A DNA stretch of 64,000 nucleotides from JACMLC01 sp963817025 (GCA_963817025.1 CAWFML010000004.1:434001-498000), one strand, 5' to 3'; shown: positions 1 to 9,088, counted from the stretch's first letter. Notes: generated by a model from the sequence alone, not told the origin. A program made the numbers and translations.

Positions 1-2
1 AA

Positions 3-452
3 GAAAATGTGCCGCCGTTTGATGCAGCTATCATAGATTTTCCAGACCCGAACAGCTTTGCGCTCGGCAAGCTCTACACGACGCGCTTCTATCGCATGCT
101 CAAAGAGCGGCTGACGCCGGACGCAGCCATCTCTATTCAATGCACTTCACCGATGTTTGCGCGAGCCTCTTTCTGGTGCATCATCAAGACCATCGAAGCC
201 GCAGGTTTTTACGTTCGTCCATATCAAACAGCCGTCCCATCGTTCGGCATCTGGGGCTATGCCCTCGCGCGCCGCGCGCCGTTCGACGCGCCGACACGCG
301 CGCCCGCCGGACTGCGCTTTCTGGACGACCCGGCGATGGCCTCGCTGTTCGTCATCCCCATAGACCTCGGCCCCGTGCCGGTCGAAATCAATCGTCTCGA
401 TAATCAAATGCTGGTTCGATACTATGAAGGCGAATGGAAGAAATTTGAGTGA
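3..452 (+). CDS. Spermidine synthase-like protein, C-terminal part (gene starts before the window)
   Basis: The reading frame is open to the left edge, so only about the last 149 residues are present. The segment FDAAIIDFPDPNSFALGKLY followed by TRFYRMLKERL matches the end of the SAM-type Rossmann fold of polyamine aminopropyltransferases, where an acidic D-x-x-D/DP loop lines the active site. The DFPDPN form of that loop is typical of the large membrane-anchored SpeE relatives rather than classical cytosolic SpeE. The N-terminal half is outside the window, so membrane segments cannot be checked. The following gene encodes an FAD amine-oxidoreductase-like protein, a neighbour that would fit a polyamine-related role. 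Family assignment is fairly firm; the substrate is unknown. Confidence 0.75.
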   Translation, partial: ENVPPFDAAIIDFPDPNSFALGKLYTTRFYRMLKERLTPDAAISIQCTSPMFARASFWCIIKTIEAAGFYVRPYQTAVPSFGIWGYALARRAPFDAPTRAPAGLRFLDDPAMASLFVIPIDLGPVPVEINRLDNQMLVRYYEGEWKKFE

Positions 453-773
453 TTCAAAAAGCCTTGTGGCGAATCGGAACACAGCGAAAGGGCAAAACCG
501 GAGCAATTTCACATAACATAGTTTTAACGTTATAGCGGATTGCACTTCTCCCCTCCCTAGATAACACAGGAGTTATGTTATCTGACATTAAAGCTATGTT
601 ATCTAACACAGGAGTTATGTTATCTAACACAGGGGCTATGTTAGATGAAGGTGAAGCTATGTTAGATGAGTAACACAGCTTCAATATTAGGTAGCACAGA
701 GGCTTTTTCAGTCAAAATCCCCTCTTTCGTGATGAAAACAGAGGTTTTTTAACCGCTACGATCTGCTTGAATC
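453..773. repeat. Intergenic gap with five 21-bp tandem units
   Basis: The motif TATGTTA recurs at 574, 595, 616, 637 and 658, an exact 21-bp period over about 110 bp. The units are variants of GTTATGTTATCTAACACAGG, which contains self-complementary GTTAGATAAC-like parts, so the array can also fold as hairpins. Read on the minus strand the units give a degenerate heptapeptide (DNITPVL, SNIAPVL), but that short ORF has no convincing start and is not called. A partial hairpin of CCCCTCTTT and AACAGAGG type lies at about 718-745, just before the next gene. Confidence 0.75.
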
Positions 774-2426
774 ATGGGAAATTTCACCAGACGCGAGATA
801 TTAGCAGCTTTTCTTGGCATGCCTGCCATGATGGCGGCGTGTCGTTCGGGCGCGCAGCCGCAGATGCCTGCCGGTGAGATCGTCGGCGCGTCGGATGTTC
901 TGGGTCATCGCCTGCGTGATGGATTGAAAGTCGAAGTGGCTGCCGATAACTGGGAAAGTAAAGGCGTGGTCATTGTCGGCGGCGGCGTGGCCGGATTGAC
1001 TGCCGCGTGGCAGCTTTTGAAAGCAGGATTTGAAGATTTCGTCATCATCGAATTAGAGCCTGCGCCGGGCGGCACTTCGCGCAGCGGTTCCGCGCAGCCT
1101 GTCCCTTATCCGTGGGGCGCGCATTACCTGCCCGTGCCGACCAAAGAGAATCGCGCGCTCGTAGAATTGCTGGATGAAATGGGATTTTTGGAAGGGCGCG
1201 ATGCGTCTGGCGAACCCATCGCGGCAGAGCAGTTTTTGTGTCGTGACCCGGAAGAGAGAGTTTTTTATAAAGGCCGCTGGTACGAAGGGCTGTATCTACA
1301 CGCAGGCGAGAGGCCGGAGGACATCAGGCAGCTCGAAGCCTTCAACGCAGAGGTGGCGCGCTGGGTCGCTTGGCGAGATGCGTCTGGCCGACGCGCGTTT
1401 ACGATTCCCGCTGAGGCCAGTTCCGATGACGCGGAAGTGACTGCGCTTGACCGCATCACGATGGCCGAGTGGATGAGACAGCGGGGCTACACCTCTCTGC
1501 GGCTGCGCTGGCTTGTGGATTATGCTTGCCGCGACGATTACGGGATGACTGTAGACCAGACGAGCGCGTGGGCAGGGCTTTTTTATTTCGCCTCGCGCGT
1601 GGCAAAGCCCGGTCAGGAGTCGCAGCCGTTGATGACTTGGCCCGAAGGCAACGGTCGTCTGGTCGCGCATCTCTACGGCAAAGTAAAATCGAAAGTGAGA
1701 CTGGGCCACGCAGTCGCGGAGATTATCCCGACCGAAGCAAGCGGCAAGAGCAACGTTGATGTCATCACGATTGACGGTCAGGCCAACAGCAGAGCCGCAG
1801 GCATACGCGCGGACAAAGTTATTTTTGCCGCGCCGCATTTTCTGACGCGCTACCTGATTCGACCTTTTCGAGAGAGCTTGCCCGCGCATGTCGCAGAGTT
1901 TCAGTACGGCGCATGGATGGTCGCCAATCTTTTTTTGAAGGACAGGCCGCAACCGCAGAGTCGCGGTTTTCCGCTCGCGTGGGATAATGTGCTCTATGAA
2001 AGCCCCTCGCTCGGTTATGTCGTCGCCACGCACCAGCGCGGGCTTGATAGAGGCCCGACTGTATTCACTTATTATTACCCGCTCTGCGAGACAGACCCGC
2101 GCACGGCGAGAGCCAAGTTGTTAGAGACAGACTGGCGCGGGTGGGCTGACGTAGCTTTGTCAGACCTGCAACGCGCGCATCCGGACATACGTGCTTTGAC
2201 CGAGCGACTTGATGTCATGCGGTGGGGACATGCGATGATTCGCCCGCGCCCCGGTTTTATGTGGGGCGGCGCACGCAGGGAGGCGCAAAAACCTTTTCGC
2301 GGCATCCACTTTGCCAACACAGACCTGAGCGGCATTCCACTCTTCGAGGAAGCCTTCTATCATGGCCTGCGCGCGGCAGAAGAAGTGCTGAAGAGCAAGG
2401 ATGGAAGGATGAAGGCGGAAGGATGA
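774..2426 (+). CDS. Tat-exported FAD-dependent oxidoreductase (flavin amine oxidase-like)
   Basis: A 550-residue protein. The N-terminus has a twin-arginine-like TRREIL followed by a hydrophobic stretch ending MMAAC, so it is probably exported by Tat and possibly lipid-anchored at Cys23. Residues 64-80 carry the dinucleotide-binding motif VVIVGGGVAGLTAAW, followed by an acidic beta2 end and the GGTSRSG loop seen in flavin-containing amine oxidoreductases and phytoene-desaturase-like enzymes. The C-terminal half has the usual GIHFANTDLSG FAD-contact segment. It follows a spermidine-synthase-like gene, so a polyamine-linked oxidation is possible but not shown. The last residues (GRMKAEG) and the stop codon are made by the arm of a family A palindrome, so the C-terminus may have been altered by that element. 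Confidence 0.82.
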   Translation: MGNFTRREILAAFLGMPAMMAACRSGAQPQMPAGEIVGASDVLGHRLRDGLKVEVAADNWESKGVVIVGGGVAGLTAAWQLLKAGFEDFVIIELEPAPGGTSRSGSAQPVPYPWGAHYLPVPTKENRALVELLDEMGFLEGRDASGEPIAAEQFLCRDPEERVFYKGRWYEGLYLHAGERPEDIRQLEAFNAEVARWVAWRDASGRRAFTIPAEASSDDAEVTALDRITMAEWMRQRGYTSLRLRWLVDYACRDDYGMTVDQTSAWAGLFYFASRVAKPGQESQPLMTWPEGNGRLVAHLYGKVKSKVRLGHAVAEIIPTEASGKSNVDVITIDGQANSRAAGIRADKVIFAAPHFLTRYLIRPFRESLPAHVAEFQYGAWMVANLFLKDRPQPQSRGFPLAWDNVLYESPSLGYVVATHQRGLDRGPTVFTYYYPLCETDPRTARAKLLETDWRGWADVALSDLQRAHPDIRALTERLDVMRWGHAMIRPRPGFMWGGARREAQKPFRGIHFANTDLSGIPLFEEAFYHGLRAAEEVLKSKDGRMKAEG

Positions 2427-2588
2427 AAGCGAGATTCTTAAACGAGAAGGATAAATGATGAAGAGCGTGCTATAGCAGATGATGAAGAGCGTGCTATTGC
2501 AGATGATGAAGAGCGTGCTATAGCAGATGACTGCTCATGCTTGAATAGCATGCTCTTCATCCTTCATCCTTCATCCTTCATCCTTGCT
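2385..2588. repeat. Family A palindrome (CTTCATCC type) with a 24-bp tandem insert
   Basis: The left arm is built from GGATGAAGGCGGAAGGATGA and the right arm from repeated CTTCATCC blocks ending CTTCATCCTTGC. Between them are three 24-bp copies at 2454-2477, 2478-2501 and 2502-2525, each with the core AGAGCGTGCTAT; the first and third contain the perfect palindrome TGCTATAGCA. The left arm contains the stop codon of the upstream oxidoreductase gene. Related elements lie at about 19575, 20989 and 56385. Confidence 0.85.
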
Positions 2589-2593
2589 TTTCT

Positions 2594-3724
2594 ATGAGTA
2601 GCGAGAGATTACAAATTTATGCGGCGGGTGAAGAGGCAGCTTTGAATCTGTCTCATGATGCTGAATCGTCGATTGTCTCACCGGGCCGCCAGTACTGGCT
2701 CTTCAACGCGCGTGTTGACCTGCTGGTTTTTCTGGGGAGCGCGGTGGTGTCGCTTCTTCTGCTCTGGATTGGCGCGCGTGCAGGCGTGCTGCATCAGGAT
2801 TCGCCCGATTGGGCATGGATTCCGGCGATTCTTTTGATAGATGTCGCGCATGTTTATGCGACGGGCTTTCGCGTCTACTTCGACACGGAAGAACTGAAGC
2901 GCAAGCCGTGGCTGTATGCGCTCGTGCCTGCGCTCGGTTATCTTTTGGGCGTCGCGCTCTATTCCGAAGGCGACATGTTGTTCTGGCGGATGCTGGCTTA
3001 TCTCGCTGTCTTTCATTTCGTGCGCCAGCAATACGGCTGGGTCGCGCTCTATCGCGCGCGTCTGGGCGAGACGGACAAGCTTGGCCGCTGGATAGACACG
3101 GCGGCGATCTACATGGCGACTATCTATCCGCTCGTCTACTGGCATGCGAATCTGCCGCGCCATTTCTGGTGGTTTCTGCCAAACGATTTCGCCATGCTGC
3201 CGCACATCGCAGCCGACATCCTCGCGCCTCTGTACTGGCTCTCGCTCCTGTTCTATGCGGCGCATTCGCTCTATCGCCGGTTCATCAAAAAAGAAGTCAA
3301 TCCGGGCAAAGACATAGTGGTTGCGACGACCGCCGTATGCTGGTATGTGGGCATCGTCGCTTTCAATTCCGATTACGCTTTTACGGTGACGAACGTCATC
3401 ATTCACGGCGTGCCGTATCTGGCTCTGGTTTACTGGTACGCGCGCACGCGACGCGCAGAGACGAGAAGCAGGTCATATCGCCTGCTGGCTCGCGGGCCTG
3501 TAATTTTTCTGCTGACCTTATGGCTGCTGGCCTATGTCGAGGAACTCTTCTGGCATCGCGGAATGTGGCACGAGCGCGCGTGGCTCTTCGGCGGCGCGTG
3601 GGATGTGCAGTCGCTCAAGATGTGGCTCGTCCCTTTGCTCGCGCTCCCGCAGTTGACGCATTACCTGCTCGACGGCTTTATCTGGCGGCGCAAGAGCAAT
3701 CCGAACTTCAGACTTATCAACTGA
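2594..3724 (+). CDS. Polytopic membrane protein of unknown function
   Basis: A 376-residue protein with about eight to nine hydrophobic segments, beginning with LLVFLGSAVVSLLLLWIGA near residues 49-67. It is rich in aromatic residues and histidines, for example FHFVRQQYGW and THYLLDGFIWR, conserved-looking motifs at membrane edges. I do not recognise the family. Start codon ATG at 2594 lies six bases after the family A palindrome, with no clear ribosome site. The stop codon is followed at once by a perfect AT-rich palindrome. It sits between an oxidoreductase gene and glpK, but nothing ties it to glycerol metabolism. Confidence 0.7.
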   Translation: MSSERLQIYAAGEEAALNLSHDAESSIVSPGRQYWLFNARVDLLVFLGSAVVSLLLLWIGARAGVLHQDSPDWAWIPAILLIDVAHVYATGFRVYFDTEELKRKPWLYALVPALGYLLGVALYSEGDMLFWRMLAYLAVFHFVRQQYGWVALYRARLGETDKLGRWIDTAAIYMATIYPLVYWHANLPRHFWWFLPNDFAMLPHIAADILAPLYWLSLLFYAAHSLYRRFIKKEVNPGKDIVVATTAVCWYVGIVAFNSDYAFTVTNVIIHGVPYLALVYWYARTRRAETRSRSYRLLARGPVIFLLTLWLLAYVEELFWHRGMWHERAWLFGGAWDVQSLKMWLVPLLALPQLTHYLLDGFIWRRKSNPNFRLIN

Positions 3725-3727
3725 AGA

Positions 3728-3802
3728 ATGCAAAATTAAAAATGTAAAATGCAAAATTAAGAGTCGTCTTGCATTTTGCATTTTACATTTTTAATTTTGC
3801 AT
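3728..3802. repeat. Perfect 30-bp inverted repeat after a stop codon
   Basis: Arms 3728-3757 and 3773-3802 are perfect reverse complements, made of ATGCAAAATTAAAAATG-type sequence, with a 15-base loop. It starts five bases after the TGA of the membrane protein and ends shortly before the glpK ribosome site. It may act as a transcript-end hairpin. This family was not seen elsewhere in the window. Confidence 0.9.
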
Positions 3803-3822
3803 TTTTGAATGGAGCGACTTTG

Positions 3823-5331
3823 ATGGCTGATGGATATGTGCTGGCGATAGATCAGGGGACGACAGGCACGAAGGTCATCGTCTTTAATCATGAGAGCGAG
3901 ATATGCGGGCTGGCGTATGCAGAGTTTACGCAGCATTACCCGCAGCCGGGCCGTGTCGAGCATGACGCGCTGGAAATCTGGCGTTCATGCTTGAAGCTCA
4001 TCGAAGAGGCTTTGCAAAAGGCAGATGTGCGGGCCGGTGAATTAAAGGCCATCGGCATTACGAACCAGCGCGAGACGACTCTTGTGTGGGACAGGAAAAC
4101 CGGCGAGCCTATAGGCAATGCTATCGTCTGGCAGGACAGGAGAACGGCTGCGATTTGTGATGAGTTGAAAGCGGGCGGGCTGGAAAATCTCATCCGCCAC
4201 AAGACAGGGCTGGTCATTGATCCTTACTTTTCCGCGACAAAGTTAAAGTGGCTGCTGGATCACGCGCCGGGCTTGCGCGAGCGCGCAGAAGCTGGAGAAG
4301 CGGCGTTCGGCACGATTGATTCATGGCTCGTCTGGAAGCTGACGGGCGGACGCGCGCACATCACTGATTACTCCAACGCCTCGCGCACGCTGCTCTATAA
4401 CATACGAGAGCTATGTTGGGACAAAGAGCTTTTAGAAATCTTTGATGTGCCGGCGCGTATGCTGCCCGCCGTCAAATCTTCTTCAGAGATTTACGGGCAG
4501 ACTGACGCGTCAGTTTTCTTTGGCGAAGAGATTCCGGTCGCTGGCATCGCTGGCGACCAGCAGGCCGCGCTCTTCGGTCAGGCTTGTTATCAAGCGGGCG
4601 CGGCCAAGAATACTTACGGCACAGGCTCTTTTCTGCTGATGCACACGGGCGAGCAGATTGTTGAGAGCGAGGCAGGGCTGCTGACGACGATTGCGTGGGG
4701 CATCGGGAACGAGCCGGTCGAGTATGCTTTGGAGGGCGCAATCTTTATCACAGGCGCGGCGGTGCAGTGGCTGCGCGACGGGTTAGGGATAATTGCAGAC
4801 GCCAGAGAGACGGAGGCTCTGGCCCAATCAATCCAATCGAATGATGGAGTCTATTTTGTTCCGGCTCTGGCCGGACTCGGCGCGCCGCACTGGGACGCAT
4901 ACGCGCGCGGCTCTCTGTTCGGCATCACGCGCGGGACGACTCGCGCGCATCTCGCACGCGCGACACTTGAGAGCATCTGTTACCAGACGCGTGATGTCGT
5001 GAGTGCGATGGAGCGCGACTCCGGGATTTCTCTGACAGAGGTACGCGTGGACGGCGGCGCGGTGAACAATGATTTCCTGATGCAGTTTCAGGCAGACATC
5101 CTCGGCGTGCCGGTCGAAGTCCCGCTCATCACGGAGACGACATCTCTCGGCGCAGCTTATCTGGCGGGACTGGCTGCCGGTTTCTGGCGGGGCCGCGAAG
5201 AGCTGGCCGCGCACTGGAAAATGAAGCGACGCTACGAGCCGCGCATGGCTGTGGAAGAAAGAGAGCGGCTGCACCAACGCTGGCTCAGAGCCGTCGAGCG
5301 CGCGAAGGATTGGGCGCGAGAAGAAAGGTAA
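3823..5331 (+). CDS. glpK: Glycerol kinase
   Basis: Phosphorylates glycerol to sn-glycerol 3-phosphate in the cytoplasm. The 502-residue protein opens with the FGGY-family phosphate-binding motif LAIDQGTTGTKVIVF, followed by GITNQRETTLVWDR and GNAIVWQDRRTA, all characteristic of glycerol kinases. The SWLVWKLTGG and NASRTLLYNI segments agree, as does the C-terminal VRVDGGAVNNDFLMQFQADI. The start at 3823 is chosen because GGAG lies eight bases upstream; an upstream ATG at 3769 lies inside the preceding palindrome and is unlikely. The TAA stop lies inside AGGTAAAAG, the beginning of a repeat arm. glpD follows on the same strand, making a glycerol catabolic pair. Confidence 0.97.
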   Translation: MADGYVLAIDQGTTGTKVIVFNHESEICGLAYAEFTQHYPQPGRVEHDALEIWRSCLKLIEEALQKADVRAGELKAIGITNQRETTLVWDRKTGEPIGNAIVWQDRRTAAICDELKAGGLENLIRHKTGLVIDPYFSATKLKWLLDHAPGLRERAEAGEAAFGTIDSWLVWKLTGGRAHITDYSNASRTLLYNIRELCWDKELLEIFDVPARMLPAVKSSSEIYGQTDASVFFGEEIPVAGIAGDQQAALFGQACYQAGAAKNTYGTGSFLLMHTGEQIVESEAGLLTTIAWGIGNEPVEYALEGAIFITGAAVQWLRDGLGIIADARETEALAQSIQSNDGVYFVPALAGLGAPHWDAYARGSLFGITRGTTRAHLARATLESICYQTRDVVSAMERDSGISLTEVRVDGGAVNNDFLMQFQADILGVPVEVPLITETTSLGAAYLAGLAAGFWRGREELAAHWKMKRRYEPRMAVEERERLHQRWLRAVERAKDWAREER

Positions 5332-5512
5332 AAGTAAAAAGGTAAAAGGCAAAAGTGAAGCGACGGAAGAATTCTCGCGCAAAGGCGCTGGTGGCGCGAA
5401 GAAGGTAGGGAGTAGGGGAAGGATGTCGGGTGTAGTTAAAACATTTGGCTTTTCCGACACCCGACACCCTATCCCCGACACCCTTGCTCTTTGCGCCTTT
5501 GCGGGAAATCTT
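5328..5512. repeat. Nested palindromes between glpK and glpD
   Basis: Three element types occur together. One arm of an AAAAGGTAAAAGGCAAAAG repeat runs over the glpK stop. A family B arm (CGCGCAAAGGCGC, from about 5376) has its partner (CTTTGCGCCTTTGCGGG, about 5488-5505) more than 100 bp away. Between them lies a separate hairpin of GTCGGGTGT / ACACCCGAC type at about 5426-5480. The arrangement looks like one palindrome inserted into another. Confidence 0.8.
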
Positions 5513-5538
5513 GTCTTTAGACTTAACACTGCTCTCAC

Positions 5539-7167
5539 ATGTCCAGACCCATTTCCAACGACATTACAGGCCAACAATTTGACGCCATCATCATCGGTGC
5601 TGGCATCAACGGCGCGGGCATCGCGCGTGATGCTGCGATGCGCGGGCTGCGCGTGTTGCTGATTGATAAGGGCGACATCTCCGGCGGCACATCCGGCTGG
5701 TCATCGCGGCTGATTCATGGAGGCTTGCGCTATCTGGAATACGGCGAGGTCGCGCTGGTCAGAGAATCGCTGCGCGAGCGTGAGCGGCTGTTAAAGCTTG
5801 CGCCGCATCTGGTCAAGCCGCTGCCGATGCTGGTTCCGATTTATGAGCGCGGCAAGCGCGGGCCGCTTTTGATTCGCGCGGGGATGCTGGCGTATGACCT
5901 GCTCTCTTTGGACAAATCTCTCCCGCGTCATCGGATGCTGACGCGCGCTGAAGCCTTGCGCCGCGCGCCCGCGCTCAACCCCGCAGGCTTGCGCGGCGCA
6001 GCCGTCTACTATGACGCGCAGGTAGAGTTTGCAGAGCGTCTGGTGGTCGAAAACGTGCTCTCGGCGCGCGAGCACGGCGCACAGATTTTGACCTACGCGC
6101 GCGTCGAGCGTTTGATGGTTGAGAAGGATGCTGTCTGCGGCGTAGAGTTCACAGACACTTTGAGCGGCGAGGTTTATGCTGCACGCGCCTCGCTGACGCT
6201 GAACGTCGCAGGGCCGTGGGTGGATAAAGTCTTAACGGGCGCGCCTCAAACAGTCGATCAACAAATCGGCGGCACAAAGGGCAGTCATATCATCGTCGAA
6301 AAATTTGCAGGCGCGCCGGATGATGCGCTGTATGTCGAGGCGGCAGAGGACGGGCGGCCATTCTTCATCCTTCCGTGGAACGACAAAGTTCTGATCGGCA
6401 CGACCGACCTGCGTTATGAAGGCGACCTCGATTGCGTCGAGGCGCGCGAAGACGAGATTGCATATCTTTTACGCGAAGCAAATCGCGTCATCCCTTCTGC
6501 ACAACTCAAGCGCGCCTCAGTGCTCTACACCTACGCGGGCGTGCGTCCCCTTCCTTTTGTCAGCAAGCGTTCCGAGAGCGGCATCACGCGACGACACTTC
6601 ATACGCGACCACGCGCCTCAACTCAAAAACTTTTTCTCCGTGATTGGCGGCAAGCTAACCACCTACCGCCATCTGTCAGAGCAGGCCGTAGACCTCATGT
6701 GTCAAAGACCGGGCCGCAAATGCCAGCCCTGCGGGACAACTAAAGCATCTCTGCCCGGCGCAGAGACGAATGACTTCGCAGCCTTCTGCGATGAATTCAG
6801 AAATGAAAACAGAAACTTGCCCGCAGCCACCGTGGAAAGGCTCTTGCGAGTTTACGGGACGCGCGCGGTCGAAGTGATAAAGCTGGCGGAAGAGGATGCC
6901 GGATTGAGTGTGATTTTCGATAAAGAGACCGCAGCCATCGGCGCGGAGATAGCGCTCTCCTTTCAGAACGAACTGGCCTCAAACTTATCCGATTGCCTGC
7001 TGCGCCGCACGATGGTCGGGCTGAATTCGACCGCCGGACTCGATGCAGTCGAACACGCCGCCGAGATCGCGCGTCAGTATCTCGGATGGACTGAGAGCCG
7101 CGCCGTGCAGGAAATCAAAGCTTACCGCGAGTATGTCAAACGCTTTCATCCGGCAGAGAGAATCTAA
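5539..7167 (+). CDS. glpD: Glycerol-3-phosphate dehydrogenase (FAD-dependent)
   Basis: Oxidises sn-glycerol 3-phosphate to dihydroxyacetone phosphate, passing electrons through FAD to the quinone pool at the inner membrane. The 542-residue protein has the FAD-binding motif DAIIIGAGINGAGIARDAA at about residues 15-33, then the family hallmark SGGTSGWSSRLIHGGLRYLE. WNDKVLIGTTD and the later YAGVRPL and GGKLTTYRHL segments fit the GlpD/DAO fold. A C-terminal GlpD-type helical domain is present. It lies downstream of glpK on the same strand, with the nested palindromes between, so the two may be transcribed together or separately. No regulator gene is adjacent. Confidence 0.95.
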   Translation: MSRPISNDITGQQFDAIIIGAGINGAGIARDAAMRGLRVLLIDKGDISGGTSGWSSRLIHGGLRYLEYGEVALVRESLRERERLLKLAPHLVKPLPMLVPIYERGKRGPLLIRAGMLAYDLLSLDKSLPRHRMLTRAEALRRAPALNPAGLRGAAVYYDAQVEFAERLVVENVLSAREHGAQILTYARVERLMVEKDAVCGVEFTDTLSGEVYAARASLTLNVAGPWVDKVLTGAPQTVDQQIGGTKGSHIIVEKFAGAPDDALYVEAAEDGRPFFILPWNDKVLIGTTDLRYEGDLDCVEAREDEIAYLLREANRVIPSAQLKRASVLYTYAGVRPLPFVSKRSESGITRRHFIRDHAPQLKNFFSVIGGKLTTYRHLSEQAVDLMCQRPGRKCQPCGTTKASLPGAETNDFAAFCDEFRNENRNLPAATVERLLRVYGTRAVEVIKLAEEDAGLSVIFDKETAAIGAEIALSFQNELASNLSDCLLRRTMVGLNSTAGLDAVEHAAEIARQYLGWTESRAVQEIKAYREYVKRFHPAERI

Positions 7168-7331
7168 TCAACGTTAACTTCCGCTCTTTGAATTTAGCTT
7201 TGCATATAAAATATTTGCATGACTCTTATTAAAGAAATCCGGGTCATCAGAAACGGAGGATAAGCGTCAAGCATAAGTATGAAATGTGTAAAGTAGCTTT
7301 CCGACCGCTACTTATAAATGCCGCCGTCAAC

Positions 7332-8942
7332 CTATGGTTTTAATGGCGGCTTGCTCTTGTCTTCCGGCGCGGTCAGTTTATAGTCGTCAAAGCTGCTGTT
7401 GAAGCGTTGGTAGTTGCTGAACTCCTGCACGAGGTTGACATCAATGGCTTTGAAGATCAGAACTTTGGCGGAGATGTTGATCTGCGAGAAGACAGGGAGC
7501 CACACGCCGTCTTCCATGCGTTTCTGCTCGAAAGCGAAGGCTGTGCCGGGACGCACGGAGGCGAGGAGGCCGCCGCCCATTTTGAAACTCTCCACCAGAC
7601 GCGCTTCGAGTCGCATCACCTGTTTGTCCGCAGGGTCAATCCACATGATGCCCGTTAGTTTGCTGATGATGGATTCGGCATCGTTCTTCGGTTTATAGCC
7701 GATGCGCGGGCGAAAGTCGAAGACGATGGCCTCGCGGTCGCGCAATCTTTCGCGGCGCGGAGAGACCAATTCGGTTGCGCGCAGAAAATCCGCAATCCCC
7801 AGATCATCCTCTTCTTTTTTGGCGGGCTTGCCTTTCAGTTTGTCCCGCTCAAGCTTTTCCGCACGCTTCTCGCGCTCGCGCTGCGCTTTTTCCAGTTCCT
7901 CCGTCACGCGCTTCTCTTCCTTCGCAGCCTTTTCCGCAGACAGGGGCGCGCCGTTTTCGCTGATTAGCTTGTAGACGGAATTGCGGTTCGGAATCGGGTA
8001 AATCTCAAAAACTTTGATGGTCTCTTCGGTCACTTCGCCGCGCCCGTTAATCTTGCGCTCGGTGCGTTTCTCCATGTAGGTGTAGTCACCGACGTGCTCT
8101 TCGAGCTGTTCCTGATTGCTCTCGACTTCCCTGAGAAGCGCGCCGATGTCTATGGCCTCCGCGCCCGGCGGGTCAAAGAGCGAGTCGTTGAGACCCGTGT
8201 TGTAGCTCACGCTTTGCAGAACAAGGGCCAGCGTGCCCAGGTGTCTTGACTCTATCCCGACGCGATGCGGCTCAAGCAGATTGTTTTCTGCGCGATAGTC
8301 GCCAAAGCGCATGACCAGTTGTCGCGCGGCATCCGAAATTTTCAACAGCAGCTTGCTGTTCGCGCCGAACCAGTAGCGCAGGCGCGCTCCGTTGCGCGAG
8401 GAAAATTCTATGACATAGGCAGGCTCTTTTTCCGAATCATCGAGTGCGGCAGTGCGCGCCAGCACGTTCTGCTTTTTGTAATCAACCAGGCGGCTCGCAT
8501 CGAGCGCAGACTGTAGCTTGGCCGCGTTTGCCTCTGCGTCTGTCAGAGTTTGCGCTCCTTCGCTTTGGCCGCGCACCCATGCCGAGCGAACGTTGGCGGC
8601 TGTGCTGGTCTGGACGACTCCCTCGCGCGAGACCTCAAGCCGTGTAGAAGCGGGAGTTTTTATTTGCGAAAGCGCATTCAACTGCGGCCCTGTTTCTACG
8701 CTCTGCCATTTATAGGTCGCATCCCTGACAGAGGCCGCACGCTTTTTCCCGCCGATGGCTCTCAGGTAATCGCCTACGATCTTTTCCGGCGAAGGTAGTT
8801 TCTGCCGCTTCGCAGCGCCTTGTTTTTGCGCGAGCGCGTGCGTAGAGCAGGTGAGAGCCAGAAGTAAGACAAAGAGCCGAAGCGCAAAGCTGCGGCGCGG
8901 GAAGAGAGTCTTAAAAGATTGTAGGGAAGATTTTCTATGCAT
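7332..8942 (-). CDS. Exported LolA-like protein of unknown function
   Basis: A 536-residue protein with a signal peptide (basic start, hydrophobic FALRLFVLLLALTCS, cleavage likely after HALA). The mature N-terminus SPEKIVGDYLRAIGGKK resembles the opening of periplasmic LolA/LppX-type domains, which bind lipid acyl chains in a half-barrel. A charged linker rich in Glu, Lys and Arg lies near the middle (KRVTEELEKAQREREKRAEK). The C-terminal half reads like a second beta-rich domain with EQKRMEDGVWLPV, a phrase common in outer-membrane lipoprotein-sorting-like proteins. No enzyme motif was seen. The stop codon lies in a GCCGCC/GGCGGC hairpin at 7320-7350. The fold is inferred only from sequence style. 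Confidence 0.6.
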   Translation of the reverse strand: MHRKSSLQSFKTLFPRRSFALRLFVLLLALTCSTHALAQKQGAAKRQKLPSPEKIVGDYLRAIGGKKRAASVRDATYKWQSVETGPQLNALSQIKTPASTRLEVSREGVVQTSTAANVRSAWVRGQSEGAQTLTDAEANAAKLQSALDASRLVDYKKQNVLARTAALDDSEKEPAYVIEFSSRNGARLRYWFGANSKLLLKISDAARQLVMRFGDYRAENNLLEPHRVGIESRHLGTLALVLQSVSYNTGLNDSLFDPPGAEAIDIGALLREVESNQEQLEEHVGDYTYMEKRTERKINGRGEVTEETIKVFEIYPIPNRNSVYKLISENGAPLSAEKAAKEEKRVTEELEKAQREREKRAEKLERDKLKGKPAKKEEDDLGIADFLRATELVSPRRERLRDREAIVFDFRPRIGYKPKNDAESIISKLTGIMWIDPADKQVMRLEARLVESFKMGGGLLASVRPGTAFAFEQKRMEDGVWLPVFSQINISAKVLIFKAIDVNLVQEFSNYQRFNSSFDDYKLTAPEDKSKPPLKP

Positions 8943-9039
8943 AAAGCAGAACCTTCATTTCTATCTGTGTTAAGAGATACGCCGGGGAGAGCGGTGATGA
9001 ATGCCGGGTGATATATCGTAATGTTTCTGAGGCGGATAA

Positions 9040-9088
9040 AGCAAAAGCGGGAAGCGGCCCGGCTGATATGAGCCGCGCCGCTTCCCGC
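9040..9088 (-). terminator. Rho-independent-type terminator
   Basis: Arms GCGGGAAGCGGC (9047-9058) and GCCGCTTCCCGC (9077-9088) pair perfectly over 12 bp, with a further small inner stem. On the minus strand the hairpin is followed by a T-rich stretch (TTTTGCTTT). It lies 40 bases past the stop of the small acidic protein and would end the transcript of the gene pair at 9130-9946. Confidence 0.75.

Noticed and set aside
561..670. The 21-bp array as a CRISPR
   Set aside because: The units are contiguous, with no spacers of unique sequence, and no cas genes are near.
454..684. A short minus-strand frame with a heptapeptide repeat over the 21-bp array
   Set aside because: There is no ribosome site and the repeat is explained by the DNA array; a multiple-of-three unit makes open frames by chance.
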